Assembly: GCF_010882175.1 (NCBI RefSeq) | Contig: NZ_WKLH01000002.1 | Span: 1,426,001-1,490,000, forward strand | Source of the DNA: Mangrovibacterium lignilyticum | GTDB taxonomy: Bacteria; Bacteroidota; Bacteroidia; Bacteroidales; Prolixibacteraceae | DNA length: 64,000 bases | Reading direction: 5' to 3' | Part shown: positions 27,341 through 35,869 of the stretch, one piece after another | Layout: each line of letters begins with the position of its first letter | How positions within the stretch are numbered: the first letter of the stretch is position 1 | Translations under genes and position numbers: made by a program | The notes under the pieces: model-generated | What the model was told of the DNA's origin: nothing | The model's input: the letters and a program-made list of their open reading frames with translations, nothing else | Database searches by the model: none

Positions 27341-28066
27341 TCAGCCATTTTTACTTATAATCAGGAGGTCATCTTCTTTTAAGATTTCAATTTCGCGCCT
27401 CGTGTGGCGCACAATTCCGGACAACTCCAGTTCCTTTAAACTTCGGATAAAACTCTCCTTTGTCATACCCGACATTTCGGCCAATTCCTGCTTATTCAGG
27501 TTACAATTGAAAGGGTTGGTTTGATAGATCTGATTTTTCAAATAAAGCAACGTATCCGCAACCCGGCCTGGCATATATTTCTGCGTTAAACCAACCAGGC
27601 TTTCCAGCATTTGAATATTTTGTCGGTTGTTATATTTCAACAATTCATAGGCGAAACGACTGTTGCGTTCCAGCAGTGTATGCAAGCGGTCCGAATCAAT
27701 AAAACAACACTCAACCCGGGTAATGGCAGTAACAGTAAAATGGCGAACATCATCACTAACAACTCCTCCGGCCGTAATCAGACTGTGATTAGCCAAAATT
27801 CGCAAGATGACATTCTTACCTCTGTCACTTTCAGCAACCATCTTGGCCATTCCTTCTTTTAAACAAACAAAATGAGTCGTTGATGTTTTTTGCTTTATAA
27901 TCGTCTCACCGGGGTTAAAAACAATATTTTGCTTACACTGCATGAGATATTCCAACTCATCAGCCGATAACATTTTGAAAATAACTGCCTCATTGTCAGG
28001 GAAACAATTTACACAGCAGCTCTTTCTGCACGTTATACAATCCTTCTTTTGTGAATCATCAAACAT
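27341..28066 (-). CDS. Crp/Fnr-family regulator with a cysteine-rich N-terminus
   Basis: A 241-residue regulator. The cNMP-binding-type beta-roll covers about residues 30-150 and the C-terminal winged helix contains the HTH NKQELAEMSGMTKESFIRSLKEL (about 195-217, landmarks NKQELAEMSG and TKESFIR). Five cysteines cluster at positions 10, 13, 17, 18 and 21, similar to the iron-sulfur-binding N-terminus of FNR, suggesting oxygen or nitric-oxide sensing. It heads the leftward multihaem locus, 138 bp before the first cytochrome gene. Confidence 0.85.
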   Translation of the reverse strand: MFDDSQKKDCITCRKSCCVNCFPDNEAVIFKMLSADELEYLMQCKQNIVFNPGETIIKQKTSTTHFVCLKEGMAKMVAESDRGKNVILRILANHSLITAGGVVSDDVRHFTVTAITRVECCFIDSDRLHTLLERNSRFAYELLKYNNRQNIQMLESLVGLTQKYMPGRVADTLLYLKNQIYQTNPFNCNLNKQELAEMSGMTKESFIRSLKELELSGIVRHTRREIEILKEDDLLIISKNG

Positions 28067-28281
28067 TGGCTATCAATACTTATGTATAAGACTACATTTT
28101 TGCATAAATACATATTAAAAGTATAAGAATTTATGAGAAAATAATCTTTTTAAAAGTAGAATAATTCAATGTTTCAAATTAGCATTATAATCCTATCTGA
28201 AAGCTAACAACTTAACAAAAACGAAAATCCCACCTATGCTATATAACACAATGCAGAAATTATGACTCCGCTAAGTAGATA

Positions 28282-28491
28282 TCAGTTACCCAGGAAATCA
28301 AAAACGTTAGCAATTTTGCCACTTTTCTTACCCTTATAAAGCTCAGTATAGCCACAGTTTGAGCAGCTAACACTGGTATAAATCCGATTTTGGATGTTAA
28401 AAAATCGCGTAAATCCGGTGCCTGTCATTCCAATTTGATCTATTTCAGCTTTCTTATTTCCGCATTTAATGCATTGATATGCTTTTTTCAT
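28282..28491 (-). CDS. Small zinc-ribbon protein
   Basis: A 69-residue protein with two CXXC knuckles (CIKCG at residues 7-11 and CSNCG around 43-47), a zinc-ribbon of the nucleic-acid-binding type found in Bacteroidota beside SPFH genes. Its ATG overlaps the stop of the upstream Arc-like gene (ATGA), so they are co-translated. Function unknown. Confidence 0.7.
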   Translation of the reverse strand: MKKAYQCIKCGNKKAEIDQIGMTGTGFTRFFNIQNRIYTSVSCSNCGYTELYKGKKSGKIANVFDFLGN

Positions 28492-28685
28492 AATTTCTGA
28501 TTTTTAGAATCTGAAGATTTATTTCGATCCGGGCTTTCCCGTTTTCGGCCAGCCTCTTTCAATGCTTTATTAAAGATCCATTCCAATTGCCCGTTTACGC
28601 TCCGAAATTCGTCGGCTGCCCATTTCTCCAGAGCAGCGTAATCTCTGGGATCAATGCGTAAAACGAATGATTTCTTTCCTGCCAT
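28488..28685 (-). CDS. Arc-like ribbon-helix-helix protein
   Basis: A 65-residue basic protein with the Arc/CopG pattern: a strand (FVLRIDPRDYAALEKWA) followed by a helix (RSVNGQLEWIFNKAL), then a charged tail. Arc-type proteins bind DNA as dimers. It is 74 bp after the SPFH gene and overlaps the zinc-ribbon gene by 4 bp; this SPFH-Arc pairing is common in Bacteroidota and may be autoregulatory. Confidence 0.75.
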   Translation of the reverse strand: MAGKKSFVLRIDPRDYAALEKWAADEFRSVNGQLEWIFNKALKEAGRKRESPDRNKSSDSKNQKL

Positions 28686-28759
28686 ATGCCTCCTCCTGCT
28701 ATTGCATGCCCATTCTAAAATTAAATCCGGTCATGCAAAATTCAACCAACAACATGTTC

Positions 28760-29605
28760 TTAATAAATACTACCCGTATTCACAACTGGCGTTGCTTCTT
28801 TATCACCACACAACACGACCATTAAGTTACTCACCATCGTCGCCTTCTTCTCTTCATCCAATTCAACAATTTTCTTCTTGCTCAATTCGTCCAAAGCCAT
28901 CTCAACCATACTTACAGCGCCTTCAACGATCTTAAACCTGGCCGCAACAATCGCAGTCGCTTGTTGCCTCTTTAACATAGCCTGGGCAATTTCCTGCGCA
29001 TAAGCCAGATAGTTTATGCGCGCTTCCATCACCTCAACTCCAGCAATTTTCAACCGATCGGTTACTTCCCGTTCCAACTCTTCATTCACTTCTTCACCGC
29101 CGCTACGCAGAGTAATCTCAGCATCTTCATCTTCAAAGTTATCATATGGATATAGTCCGGCCAATTTCCGTATCGCCGCCTCCGTTTGAATAGTTACAAA
29201 ATGCTCATAATCGTTGACATCAAAAGCAGCTTTAAAAGTCTCCTGAACCCGCCAAACCAACACAACGCCAATCATGACAGGATTGCCAATTTTATCATTC
29301 ACTTTGATCGGTTCGCTATCCAAATTCCGCGCACGCAACGAAATTTTCCTCTTAGCAAAAAAAGGATTTGTCCAAAAAAATCCGTTTTTACGAATAGTCC
29401 CCTTGTAATCGCCGAACAAAGTCAGAACAGAACTCTCATTGGGATTTACGACAACAAAACCAGGAACAAACAAAAAAAACAGAAATATAAGTAAGCCCGC
29501 AGGTAATGCGAGCCCGCGGGTGAACCCGAGAACAACAAGCAAAACAATCACTAATTCAACAGCAACGATAACATAGCCCGAAATTGCAGAATAAGTTTTT
29601 TCCAT
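28760..29605 (-). CDS. SPFH/Band 7 (stomatin-like) membrane protein
   Basis: A 281-residue protein with two N-terminal hydrophobic segments (about 8-55), then the SPFH domain starting VVNPNESSVLTLFGDYKGTIR, and a helical C-terminus with AQEIAQAMLKRQQATAIVAAR. Such proteins form ring or cage oligomers that organise membrane microdomains and often guard membrane proteases. First gene of a three-gene unit with the Arc-like and zinc-ribbon genes. Confidence 0.85.
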   Translation of the reverse strand: MEKTYSAISGYVIVAVELVIVLLVVLGFTRGLALPAGLLIFLFFLFVPGFVVVNPNESSVLTLFGDYKGTIRKNGFFWTNPFFAKRKISLRARNLDSEPIKVNDKIGNPVMIGVVLVWRVQETFKAAFDVNDYEHFVTIQTEAAIRKLAGLYPYDNFEDEDAEITLRSGGEEVNEELEREVTDRLKIAGVEVMEARINYLAYAQEIAQAMLKRQQATAIVAARFKIVEGAVSMVEMALDELSKKKIVELDEEKKATMVSNLMVVLCGDKEATPVVNTGSIY

Positions 29606-29660
29606 GACTTCAAATTTTAATTCATATTAATATCATTTTGATATCACTAAATTAAAATAA

Positions 29661-29686
29661 AAAAGCATCTTTTTCAAGATGCTTTT
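29661..29686 (-). terminator. Terminator after the small ORF downstream of the sigma factor
   Basis: Perfect 11-bp stem AAAAGCATCTT (29661-29671) with AAGATGCTTTT (29676-29686), 4-nt loop, T-rich on the minus strand. It lies 20 bp past the stop of the 73-residue gene. Confidence 0.8.
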
Positions 29687-29705
29687 CAATATGATTTTCT
29701 GAAAA

Positions 29706-29927
29706 TCAATTCAAATTAAACTCTACAAAACCAATTGATTTTGTTTCAACGGTATCGTAGGTTTCTGCAAATTTCCGGATATTATCTAAAACCTTACTTG
29801 CAGGACCTTCAATCTTATCAGATGAATGTATTTGTTCAGCATTAACCAATTCACCTACTGATTCAGAAAGATCATCTTCAGACATAACTAAAAATTCAAA
29901 CCAGGTAAATGTTCTATCCATAAGCAT
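29706..29927 (-). CDS. Hypothetical 73-residue acidic protein
   Basis: A small soluble acidic protein (FLVMSEDDLSESVGELVNAEQ; ends VETKSIGFVEFNLN) placed 63 bp after the sigma-factor gene and closed by its own terminator. A second ATG lies two codons in (29921). The arrangement, a sigma factor followed by a tiny acidic gene, suggests co-transcription, but nothing in the sequence shows it to be an anti-sigma factor. I do not recognise the family. Confidence 0.55.
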   Translation of the reverse strand: MLMDRTFTWFEFLVMSEDDLSESVGELVNAEQIHSSDKIEGPASKVLDNIRKFAETYDTVETKSIGFVEFNLN

Positions 29928-29990
29928 TAATATTAATGATTAACTCATACAACCTTAACGCTTATGCAACAACAATATTGTTCCTGAGTT

Positions 29991-30584
29991 CTAAATCTTT
30001 GTTAAAAGTAAATTATTCTTTTCGATGATTTTCCGCAGGTTAATCAAGGCATAGCGCATACGCCCCAACGCCGTGTTAATGCTAACATCTGTACGATCTG
30101 CGATTTCCTTAAAGCTTAATCCAAGATAATGTCGCATAATAATTACTTGTCGTTGGTCATCCGGCAATTCATCAATCAACCGACGAATATCAGCTGTAAT
30201 TTGCTCAAATACCAACTTCTCTTCAATATTTTCATCTGAAAACTTTGAAGAGTTAAACAAGTCATACTCTGAATCTTCGTTTGAAAACGTATTCAGAAGC
30301 CGTTCCTTGCGGAAATGATCGATTATCAGGTTGTGTGAAATCCGCAACACCCAGGAAATAAATTTCCCGTTCTCGGTGTATTTACCAGTTTTCAACGATC
30401 GGATAACTTTGATAAAGGTATCCTGAAAAATGTCTTCAGCCAACGCCTGATTTTTTACAATCAGAAAGATGTACGTGTAAACACGACTCTTGTGTCTCTG
30501 AATAAGTGTCTCAATTGCGGATTGGTCACCTCCAATGAAGTTTAGAACGAGCGTATTGTCGTTCTCTACAGTAGTGCTGAACAT
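29991..30584 (-). CDS. ECF-type RNA polymerase sigma-70 factor
   Basis: A 197-residue sigma factor. Region 2 is visible (about 20-90: LIQRHKSRVYTYIFLIVKNQALAEDIFQDTFIKVIRSLKTG, landmarks AEDIFQDTFIKV) and region 4 near the C-terminus (DDQRQVIIMRHYLGLSFKEIADRTDVSINTALGRMRYAL, landmarks LSFKEIA and ALGRMR). No FecR-type anti-sigma or SusC gene follows, so it is not a classical PUL-linked ECF factor; it resembles the general SigE/YlaC-like set of Bacteroidota. Confidence 0.88.
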   Translation of the reverse strand: MFSTTVENDNTLVLNFIGGDQSAIETLIQRHKSRVYTYIFLIVKNQALAEDIFQDTFIKVIRSLKTGKYTENGKFISWVLRISHNLIIDHFRKERLLNTFSNEDSEYDLFNSSKFSDENIEEKLVFEQITADIRRLIDELPDDQRQVIIMRHYLGLSFKEIADRTDVSINTALGRMRYALINLRKIIEKNNLLLTKI

Positions 30585-30666
30585 TACTTTCTATTTAATA
30601 CTTAGTTAATACAAAGTAAAATCAGTCAATAGGCAACCAGTTTAAAAGGTGAGTAAAAGTATTTCT

Positions 30667-30674
30667 TAAATTTG
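30667..30674 (+). promoter_or_regulatory. Candidate -7 box of uvrA
   Basis: TAAATTTG fits TAnnTTTG and is 70 bp upstream of the uvrA ATG. The -33 region is not clear. Confidence 0.45.
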
Positions 30675-30743
30675 CACTTTGTAAAATTCTTGGATTTTTG
30701 TTAAAAAAGCAAATTTTTTGTAAATAAATTTTAAATTATACGG

Positions 30744-33542
30744 ATGACAGTCAACCAAAAGGGACAATATATACACATAAAAGGTGCTCGTGTTCACAAT
30801 CTTAAGAACGTTGAATTACAAATTCCCAGAAATAAATTCCTCGTCATTACGGGGCTTTCCGGCTCAGGAAAGTCTTCTTTAGCCTTCGACACACTATACG
30901 CCGAAGGCCAGCGACGTTATGTTGAAAGTTTATCATCCTATGCCCGACAGTTTTTGGGTAGAATTAATAAACCTGAAGTTGATTTTATTAAAGGAATTCC
31001 GCCCGCAATCGCGATCGAACAGAAAGTAAACTCCCGGAATCCGCGTTCTACAGTCGGAACATCGACCGAAATATATGATTATCTGAAATTACTTTATGCC
31101 CGCATCGGCAAAACCATTTCACCGGTTTCGGGAACAGAAGTTAAACGACACCAGGTTGGCGATGTCGTTGATTTTATGTGTTCATTTCCGGAAGAAACAC
31201 GCATGCTGATTTGCGCCCCTCTCCGGTCGAAGAACGGACGTTCCATTGAAGAAGAAGCAGAATTGCTCCTGCAACAAGGGTTCTCCAGAATTGAAACCCC
31301 GAATGGTATTGAACGAATTGACGAGTTGTTGCAAAAGGAAGAAAGTCCACTTAGTAACGGGCAATGCAACCTTGTCGTCGACCGGTTGCAAGCTCATCGC
31401 GACGATGATAATATGAGCCGAATGGCAGATTCAACTCAAACAGCCTTTTACGAAGGACATGGAGAGTGTATCGTAAAAGTTTATGCTGAAGATGGCCTGA
31501 AAGAAGAACATTTCTCGAGTCTGTTTGAAGCTGACGGGATCGAATTTGATGAACCGACAGAACACATGTTCAGCTTTAACAATCCGGTTGGAGCCTGTCC
31601 TTCGTGCGAAGGATACGGCAAAGTGATCGGTATTGATGAAGATTTGGTCATTCCCAATAAAGCACTTTCAATTTACCAGGATGCTGTTGCCTGTTGGAAG
31701 GGCGAAACCATGAAAGCCTATAAAGAAGAGTTGATTAAGTCGGCATCCAAATTCGATTTTCCGATTCACAAGCCCTACTACGAATTGAGTCAGGAACAAA
31801 AAGATCTGTTATGGACCGGCAATGCATATTTTGAAGGTATCAACGCCTTTTTCAAAATGCTGGAAAGTAACAGCTACAAGATTCAATACCGGGTTATGCT
31901 GGCTCGCTACCGCGGCAAAACAGCCTGTCCCGACTGTCGAGGCACCCGTTTGAAAAAAACAGCTGGTTATGTGAAAGTTTCAGGAACTCCGATTCAGGAT
32001 TTGGTGTTATTGCCCGTGAATGAACTGCGTGACTTTTTCAAATCGATAAAATTGAGCGAACACGAACAAAAAATAGCCAAACGGATATTGATTGAGATTA
32101 CCAGTCGCCTGAACTTCCTGTGTGATGTTGGCCTGGGATATCTCAGCCTCAACCGACTATCATCAACATTATCCGGAGGAGAATCTCAACGAATAAACCT
32201 GGCAACCTCATTGGGGTCCAGCTTAGTCGGTTCTATTTATATTTTGGATGAACCCAGTATTGGCCTTCACCCCAAAGACACTGAGCGCTTAATCAACGTG
32301 TTGCGAAAACTACAAAAAATAGGAAATACTGTTTTAGTGGTGGAACACGATGAAGAAATAATCCGTGCAGCGGATCAAATTATCGACATTGGGCCAATGG
32401 CTGGTACTCACGGTGGCGAATTGGTCTTCCAGGGGGATCACGAGGAATTGCTGAAAGCCAAAAACAGCTTGACCGCTGATTACTTAACCGGTCGAAAAAA
32501 CATTGAGACACCAAAAATACGTCGCAAATGGACCGATTTTATCGAAGTAATTGGAGCGCGCGAAAACAACCTTCAAAATGTGACCGTCAAGTTTCCACTA
32601 AACACGATTACTGCTGTTACCGGAGTTAGTGGATCCGGGAAATCAACTTTAGTAAGTAAAATTCTATACCCGGGCTTATCCAAAATATTTGGCACATTTA
32701 CAGAGAAAACCGGACAGCATGATGCCATCAAAGGGGATTTCAAACGCCTCACCGGAATTGAGTTTGTTGACCAAAATCCGATTGGAAAATCATCGCGTTC
32801 AAACCCGGTGACTTACCTGAAAGCCTACGACGAAATCAGAAAACTCTACGCTGAATTACCGGCTTCAAAATACCAGGGATTTAAACCCGCGCACTTCTCG
32901 TTCAATGTCGATGGTGGCCGCTGCGAAGAATGCCAGGGTGAAGGTGAAATCAATGTTGAAATGCAGTTTATGGCCGATGTTCACTTGCTGTGTGAAAGCT
33001 GTAACGGAAAACGTTTCAAGGATGATATTTTGGAAGTTGAATACCGCGGCAAAAGTATCTTCGACATCCTTGAAATGACAGTAAACCAAGCCATTGATTT
33101 CTTCAGCGAGGGGAATGGCACAACGGAAAAGAAAATCGCCCATAAACTTCAGCCCCTGCAAGATGTCGGATTAGGCTATGTCAAACTTGGACAAAGCTCT
33201 TCGACCCTATCAGGCGGAGAAAGCCAGCGCGTAAAACTGGCGGCCTTCCTGTCCAAGGAAAAAGACAGCCCTACCCTATTCATCTTTGACGAACCAACGA
33301 CCGGCCTTCATTTTCACGATATCAATATTTTGCTGGTTTCATTTAACGCCCTCATTTCGCGTGGACACAGCATTGTTATCATTGAACACAACCTCGATGT
33401 CATCAAATCAGCTGATTGGATTATTGACCTGGGGCCAGAAGGTGGAAAAAACGGTGGAGAAATAGTTTTCGAAGGAACACCCGAAGAACTGGTAAAAGCC
33501 GAAAAATCGTTCACCGGACTAGCTCTGCGGGAAAAGCTTTAA
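30744..33542 (+). CDS. uvrA: Excinuclease ABC subunit A (UvrA), Zn1 half-site missing
   Basis: A 932-residue DNA-damage-recognition ATPase of nucleotide excision repair. Two ABC modules are visible: Walker [10 protein letters not shown] near residue 33 and GVSGSGKST near 629, with signatures LSGGESQR near 475 and 821. The insertion zinc module ([11 protein letters not shown]) and the C-terminal one ([17 protein letters not shown]) are intact. The first zinc module is unusual: where E. coli has CPxCG before the FSFNN stretch, this protein has [11 protein letters not shown], leaving only the second pair ([10 protein letters not shown]). I recall the same change in other Bacteroidota UvrA paralogues. 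The UvrB-binding region is present by length. Probably a functional UvrA or a second paralogue. Confidence 0.92.
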   Translation: MTVNQKGQYIHIKGARVHNLKNVELQIPRNKFLVITGLSGSGKSSLAFDTLYAEGQRRYVESLSSYARQFLGRINKPEVDFIKGIPPAIAIEQKVNSRNPRSTVGTSTEIYDYLKLLYARIGKTISPVSGTEVKRHQVGDVVDFMCSFPEETRMLICAPLRSKNGRSIEEEAELLLQQGFSRIETPNGIERIDELLQKEESPLSNGQCNLVVDRLQAHRDDDNMSRMADSTQTAFYEGHGECIVKVYAEDGLKEEHFSSLFEADGIEFDEPTEHMFSFNNPVGACPSCEGYGKVIGIDEDLVIPNKALSIYQDAVACWKGETMKAYKEELIKSASKFDFPIHKPYYELSQEQKDLLWTGNAYFEGINAFFKMLESNSYKIQYRVMLARYRGKTACPDCRGTRLKKTAGYVKVSGTPIQDLVLLPVNELRDFFKSIKLSEHEQKIAKRILIEITSRLNFLCDVGLGYLSLNRLSSTLSGGESQRINLATSLGSSLVGSIYILDEPSIGLHPKDTERLINVLRKLQKIGNTVLVVEHDEEIIRAADQIIDIGPMAGTHGGELVFQGDHEELLKAKNSLTADYLTGRKNIETPKIRRKWTDFIEVIGARENNLQNVTVKFPLNTITAVTGVSGSGKSTLVSKILYPGLSKIFGTFTEKTGQHDAIKGDFKRLTGIEFVDQNPIGKSSRSNPVTYLKAYDEIRKLYAELPASKYQGFKPAHFSFNVDGGRCEECQGEGEINVEMQFMADVHLLCESCNGKRFKDDILEVEYRGKSIFDILEMTVNQAIDFFSEGNGTTEKKIAHKLQPLQDVGLGYVKLGQSSSTLSGGESQRVKLAAFLSKEKDSPTLFIFDEPTTGLHFHDINILLVSFNALISRGHSIVIIEHNLDVIKSADWIIDLGPEGGKNGGEIVFEGTPEELVKAEKSFTGLALREKL

Positions 33543-33657
33543 ACACAAATGGCTAATTTGTTAAATACACGGAGGCTCTGGCTTTTAAATTAACTTTTTT
33601 AGGCTTGAGTTTCTTTCAATTTAGACCCATTAAAGTCTAGGTTCCTCAAAAAATCAA

Positions 33658-33665
33658 TATCTTTG
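33658..33665 (+). promoter_or_regulatory. Candidate -7 box of the 593-residue gene
   Basis: TATCTTTG is an exact TAnnTTTG match, 82 bp upstream of the ATG at 33748. The predicted start of transcription makes the gene independent of uvrA. Confidence 0.5.
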
Positions 33666-33747
33666 CCTCCAATTGAGTTGATATGGGATTAGAACATGAA
33701 GCGTCGCTTCATTGTGCTGTATCCGCTTGGTTCTAAAATTGAAAAGA

Positions 33748-35529
33748 ATGAATTTGAAAGCACACTCTTTCCACATTCCAGTCATGGGACTGGGTTACAC
33801 TGTTGACACACCGGTAAAAGTGGCCCATTTGGGAATCTCTTCGGTGGTTTCTATCGTCGATGACTTCCTGATTGAAAAAATGCGGGAATTTTACAGTAAA
33901 AAATTCGACCTTCCGTTTAACGAAATTTCTACCAAAGCTGAAGACTTTCGGGCAAAGCGCATTACGGCTTACCTGAACCTGGTTGACAAACTGGTTAGCG
34001 ATAAATTTGATGAGCTGGTGAATAACTTCCAGCAAAAAAGCAACGAGCTGGAAAAATACTTCGACTTATTACCTGATACAAAAAGCATTAAGGAGAAGTT
34101 CAACCATGCGATGCAAAATAAGAGCATGCCTGATGTAAAAGCCTGGTTACGCAAAAACCTGACCAAAGGGAACATCGATGTTAACATCATGACCAAGCTG
34201 GACAAGGTGAACTACAAAGACGGCGAGGCTTTACCATCGGAATTCAACGATGCGCACGCCGCCTTACGGGGTTTTGCAAACAGCACGCTTAGCTCATCGC
34301 TGGTTTTGTCGGCAGGAATGAATCCTCGTCTGTACAGCTATATCGAAAACTTCGAGGATTTTTATCCAACTGCTGAAGGTCAGTTCAAAAAGAAAGTGAC
34401 CTTAAAAGTAAGTGATTACCGTTCGGCCCTGATACAGGGACGTTTTCTGGCTAAAAAAGGAATTTGGGTTTCTGAATATCGTATTGAGTCGGGCTTAAAC
34501 TGCGGTGGTCATGCCTTCGCAACCCAAGGGTATTTACTTGGACCGATTTTGGAAGAATTCCGCACCAAACGTAAAGAATTGGAAGAAGCGGTCTTTGCAG
34601 TCCTTCAAAAAGGCTTGGAAGACAAAGGCAAAAGCTCAATGGAAAGCATTCCGGAGGTAAAAATAACGGCACAAGGTGGTGTTGGTACTAACGAAGAGCA
34701 CAACTTTCTGTTGGAAGAATATGAACTGGACAGCATTGGCTGGGGAAGCCCTTTTATGTTGGTTCCTGAAGCTTGTCACATCGACAAATACAGCTTGGAG
34801 CTGCTACGTAATTCGGGTGAAAATGACTTCTACCTGAGCGACGCCTCTCCTCTGGGGGTTCATTTCAACAACGTTCGCGGAACAAGCCAGCAAAAAGCCA
34901 TTGAGCACACCCGCAAAGAAGGCAAAGCAGGATTCCCTTGTACCAAACGCTACCTGGTTTTCAATACGGAATATACGGATCAACCTATTTGTACTGCATC
35001 GCGTCGTTACCAAACATTGAAAATCGCTGAAATAGAAGCACAAGAGACCAATGCTGAGTGCAAGAAATTACAGATTGATAAGCTGGCCGAAAAAGAATGT
35101 TTGTGCGAAGGCTTGAGCAATTCAACTTATCTGGCTAACGAAATTACGCCTGACAGTCCGAGACAAGGAGTAAGTATCTGCCCCGGACCGAACCTGGCTT
35201 ATTTCAACAAGATTGCCAGTTTGAAAGAAATGGTTGACCACATTTACGGAAAGATCAACTTGCTGCAAAACACAAATCGTCCTAATCTGTTTGTGAAAGA
35301 GCTGCACATGTACGTTGATTATCTGGAAAACAAATTGGAAGAATTGCGCCATGCCAAAGATGAGAAGCAAGCTTCTTATTACCGGACCTTCCGCAAAAAC
35401 ATGCAGGAAGGCATCAGCTACTACAAAGAGCTTTTCACGAAGTATGATCACAAACTTCAGGAAATGAAGAAGGATGTGATGACTGAGTTGGAAAATATCA
35501 GCAACAAAATTGAAGCTTTCCAAATTTAA
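33748..35529 (+). CDS. Uncharacterised conserved 593-residue protein
   Basis: I do not recognise a named family. The start at 33748 (MNLKAHSFHIP) is preferred over one 12 codons upstream because of the GAAAAG just before it. The first third carries FHIPVMGLGYTVDTPVKVAHLGISSVVSIVDD; the middle has NCGGHAFATQGYLLGP and AQGGVGTNEEHNFLLEEYELDSIGWGSPFMLVPE, a glycine-rich stretch resembling phosphate/FMN-binding loops of TIM-barrel flavoenzymes such as glutamate synthases. Several cysteines cluster late (CTASRRYQ, ECLCEGL, ICPGPNL), which could hold a metal. The last about 90 residues form a coiled coil. No signal peptide. The above functional hints are inference only. Confidence 0.7.
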   Translation: MNLKAHSFHIPVMGLGYTVDTPVKVAHLGISSVVSIVDDFLIEKMREFYSKKFDLPFNEISTKAEDFRAKRITAYLNLVDKLVSDKFDELVNNFQQKSNELEKYFDLLPDTKSIKEKFNHAMQNKSMPDVKAWLRKNLTKGNIDVNIMTKLDKVNYKDGEALPSEFNDAHAALRGFANSTLSSSLVLSAGMNPRLYSYIENFEDFYPTAEGQFKKKVTLKVSDYRSALIQGRFLAKKGIWVSEYRIESGLNCGGHAFATQGYLLGPILEEFRTKRKELEEAVFAVLQKGLEDKGKSSMESIPEVKITAQGGVGTNEEHNFLLEEYELDSIGWGSPFMLVPEACHIDKYSLELLRNSGENDFYLSDASPLGVHFNNVRGTSQQKAIEHTRKEGKAGFPCTKRYLVFNTEYTDQPICTASRRYQTLKIAEIEAQETNAECKKLQIDKLAEKECLCEGLSNSTYLANEITPDSPRQGVSICPGPNLAYFNKIASLKEMVDHIYGKINLLQNTNRPNLFVKELHMYVDYLENKLEELRHAKDEKQASYYRTFRKNMQEGISYYKELFTKYDHKLQEMKKDVMTELENISNKIEAFQI

Positions 35530-35551
35530 CGAAAGCCTTTAAAATATTTTG

Positions 35552-35585
35552 AGAGCAGGTCACCCAGAGTGATCTGCTCTTTTTT
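35552..35585 (+). terminator. Intrinsic terminator of the 593-residue gene
   Basis: Stem GAGCAGGTCAC with GTGATCTGCTC (35553-35580 region, one mismatch), followed by T6. It is 23 bp after the stop. Confidence 0.75.
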
Positions 35586-35594
35586 ATTAAAACA

Positions 35595-35643
35595 CCGCCC
35601 TACATGTTTCATCACTAATGTTGCGCCTGAAAATTTAGGGCGG
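35595..35643. other. Inverted repeat in a 340-bp gap
   Basis: Between 35530 and 35869 there is no gene. Besides the terminator, the arms CCGCCCTA (35595-35602) and TAGGGCGG (35636-35643) form an 8-bp stem around a 33-nt loop without a T-run. No clear consensus promoter for the next gene was found; a GACTTTTG near 35823 is a weak -7 candidate. Confidence 0.35.
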
Positions 35644-35869
35644 CTTCAATAATCTGGCGTTAACCTTCATCCTCTTTTTTATTACCACGACAAATCTTAT
35701 GTCGACCATCTGATTGTATATTAAAAACAAGCTCGTAACTTGTAGGTAATCCCATTCAAATAGACAAAAGTCATTTGGGGAAATGCGGCAACAGTTACGA
35801 TCACTCCCTTCAGGCTGATTAAGACTTTTGCGCTAAAAAACGTAAAAAGCACCCTTAAATAGTTTTCAG

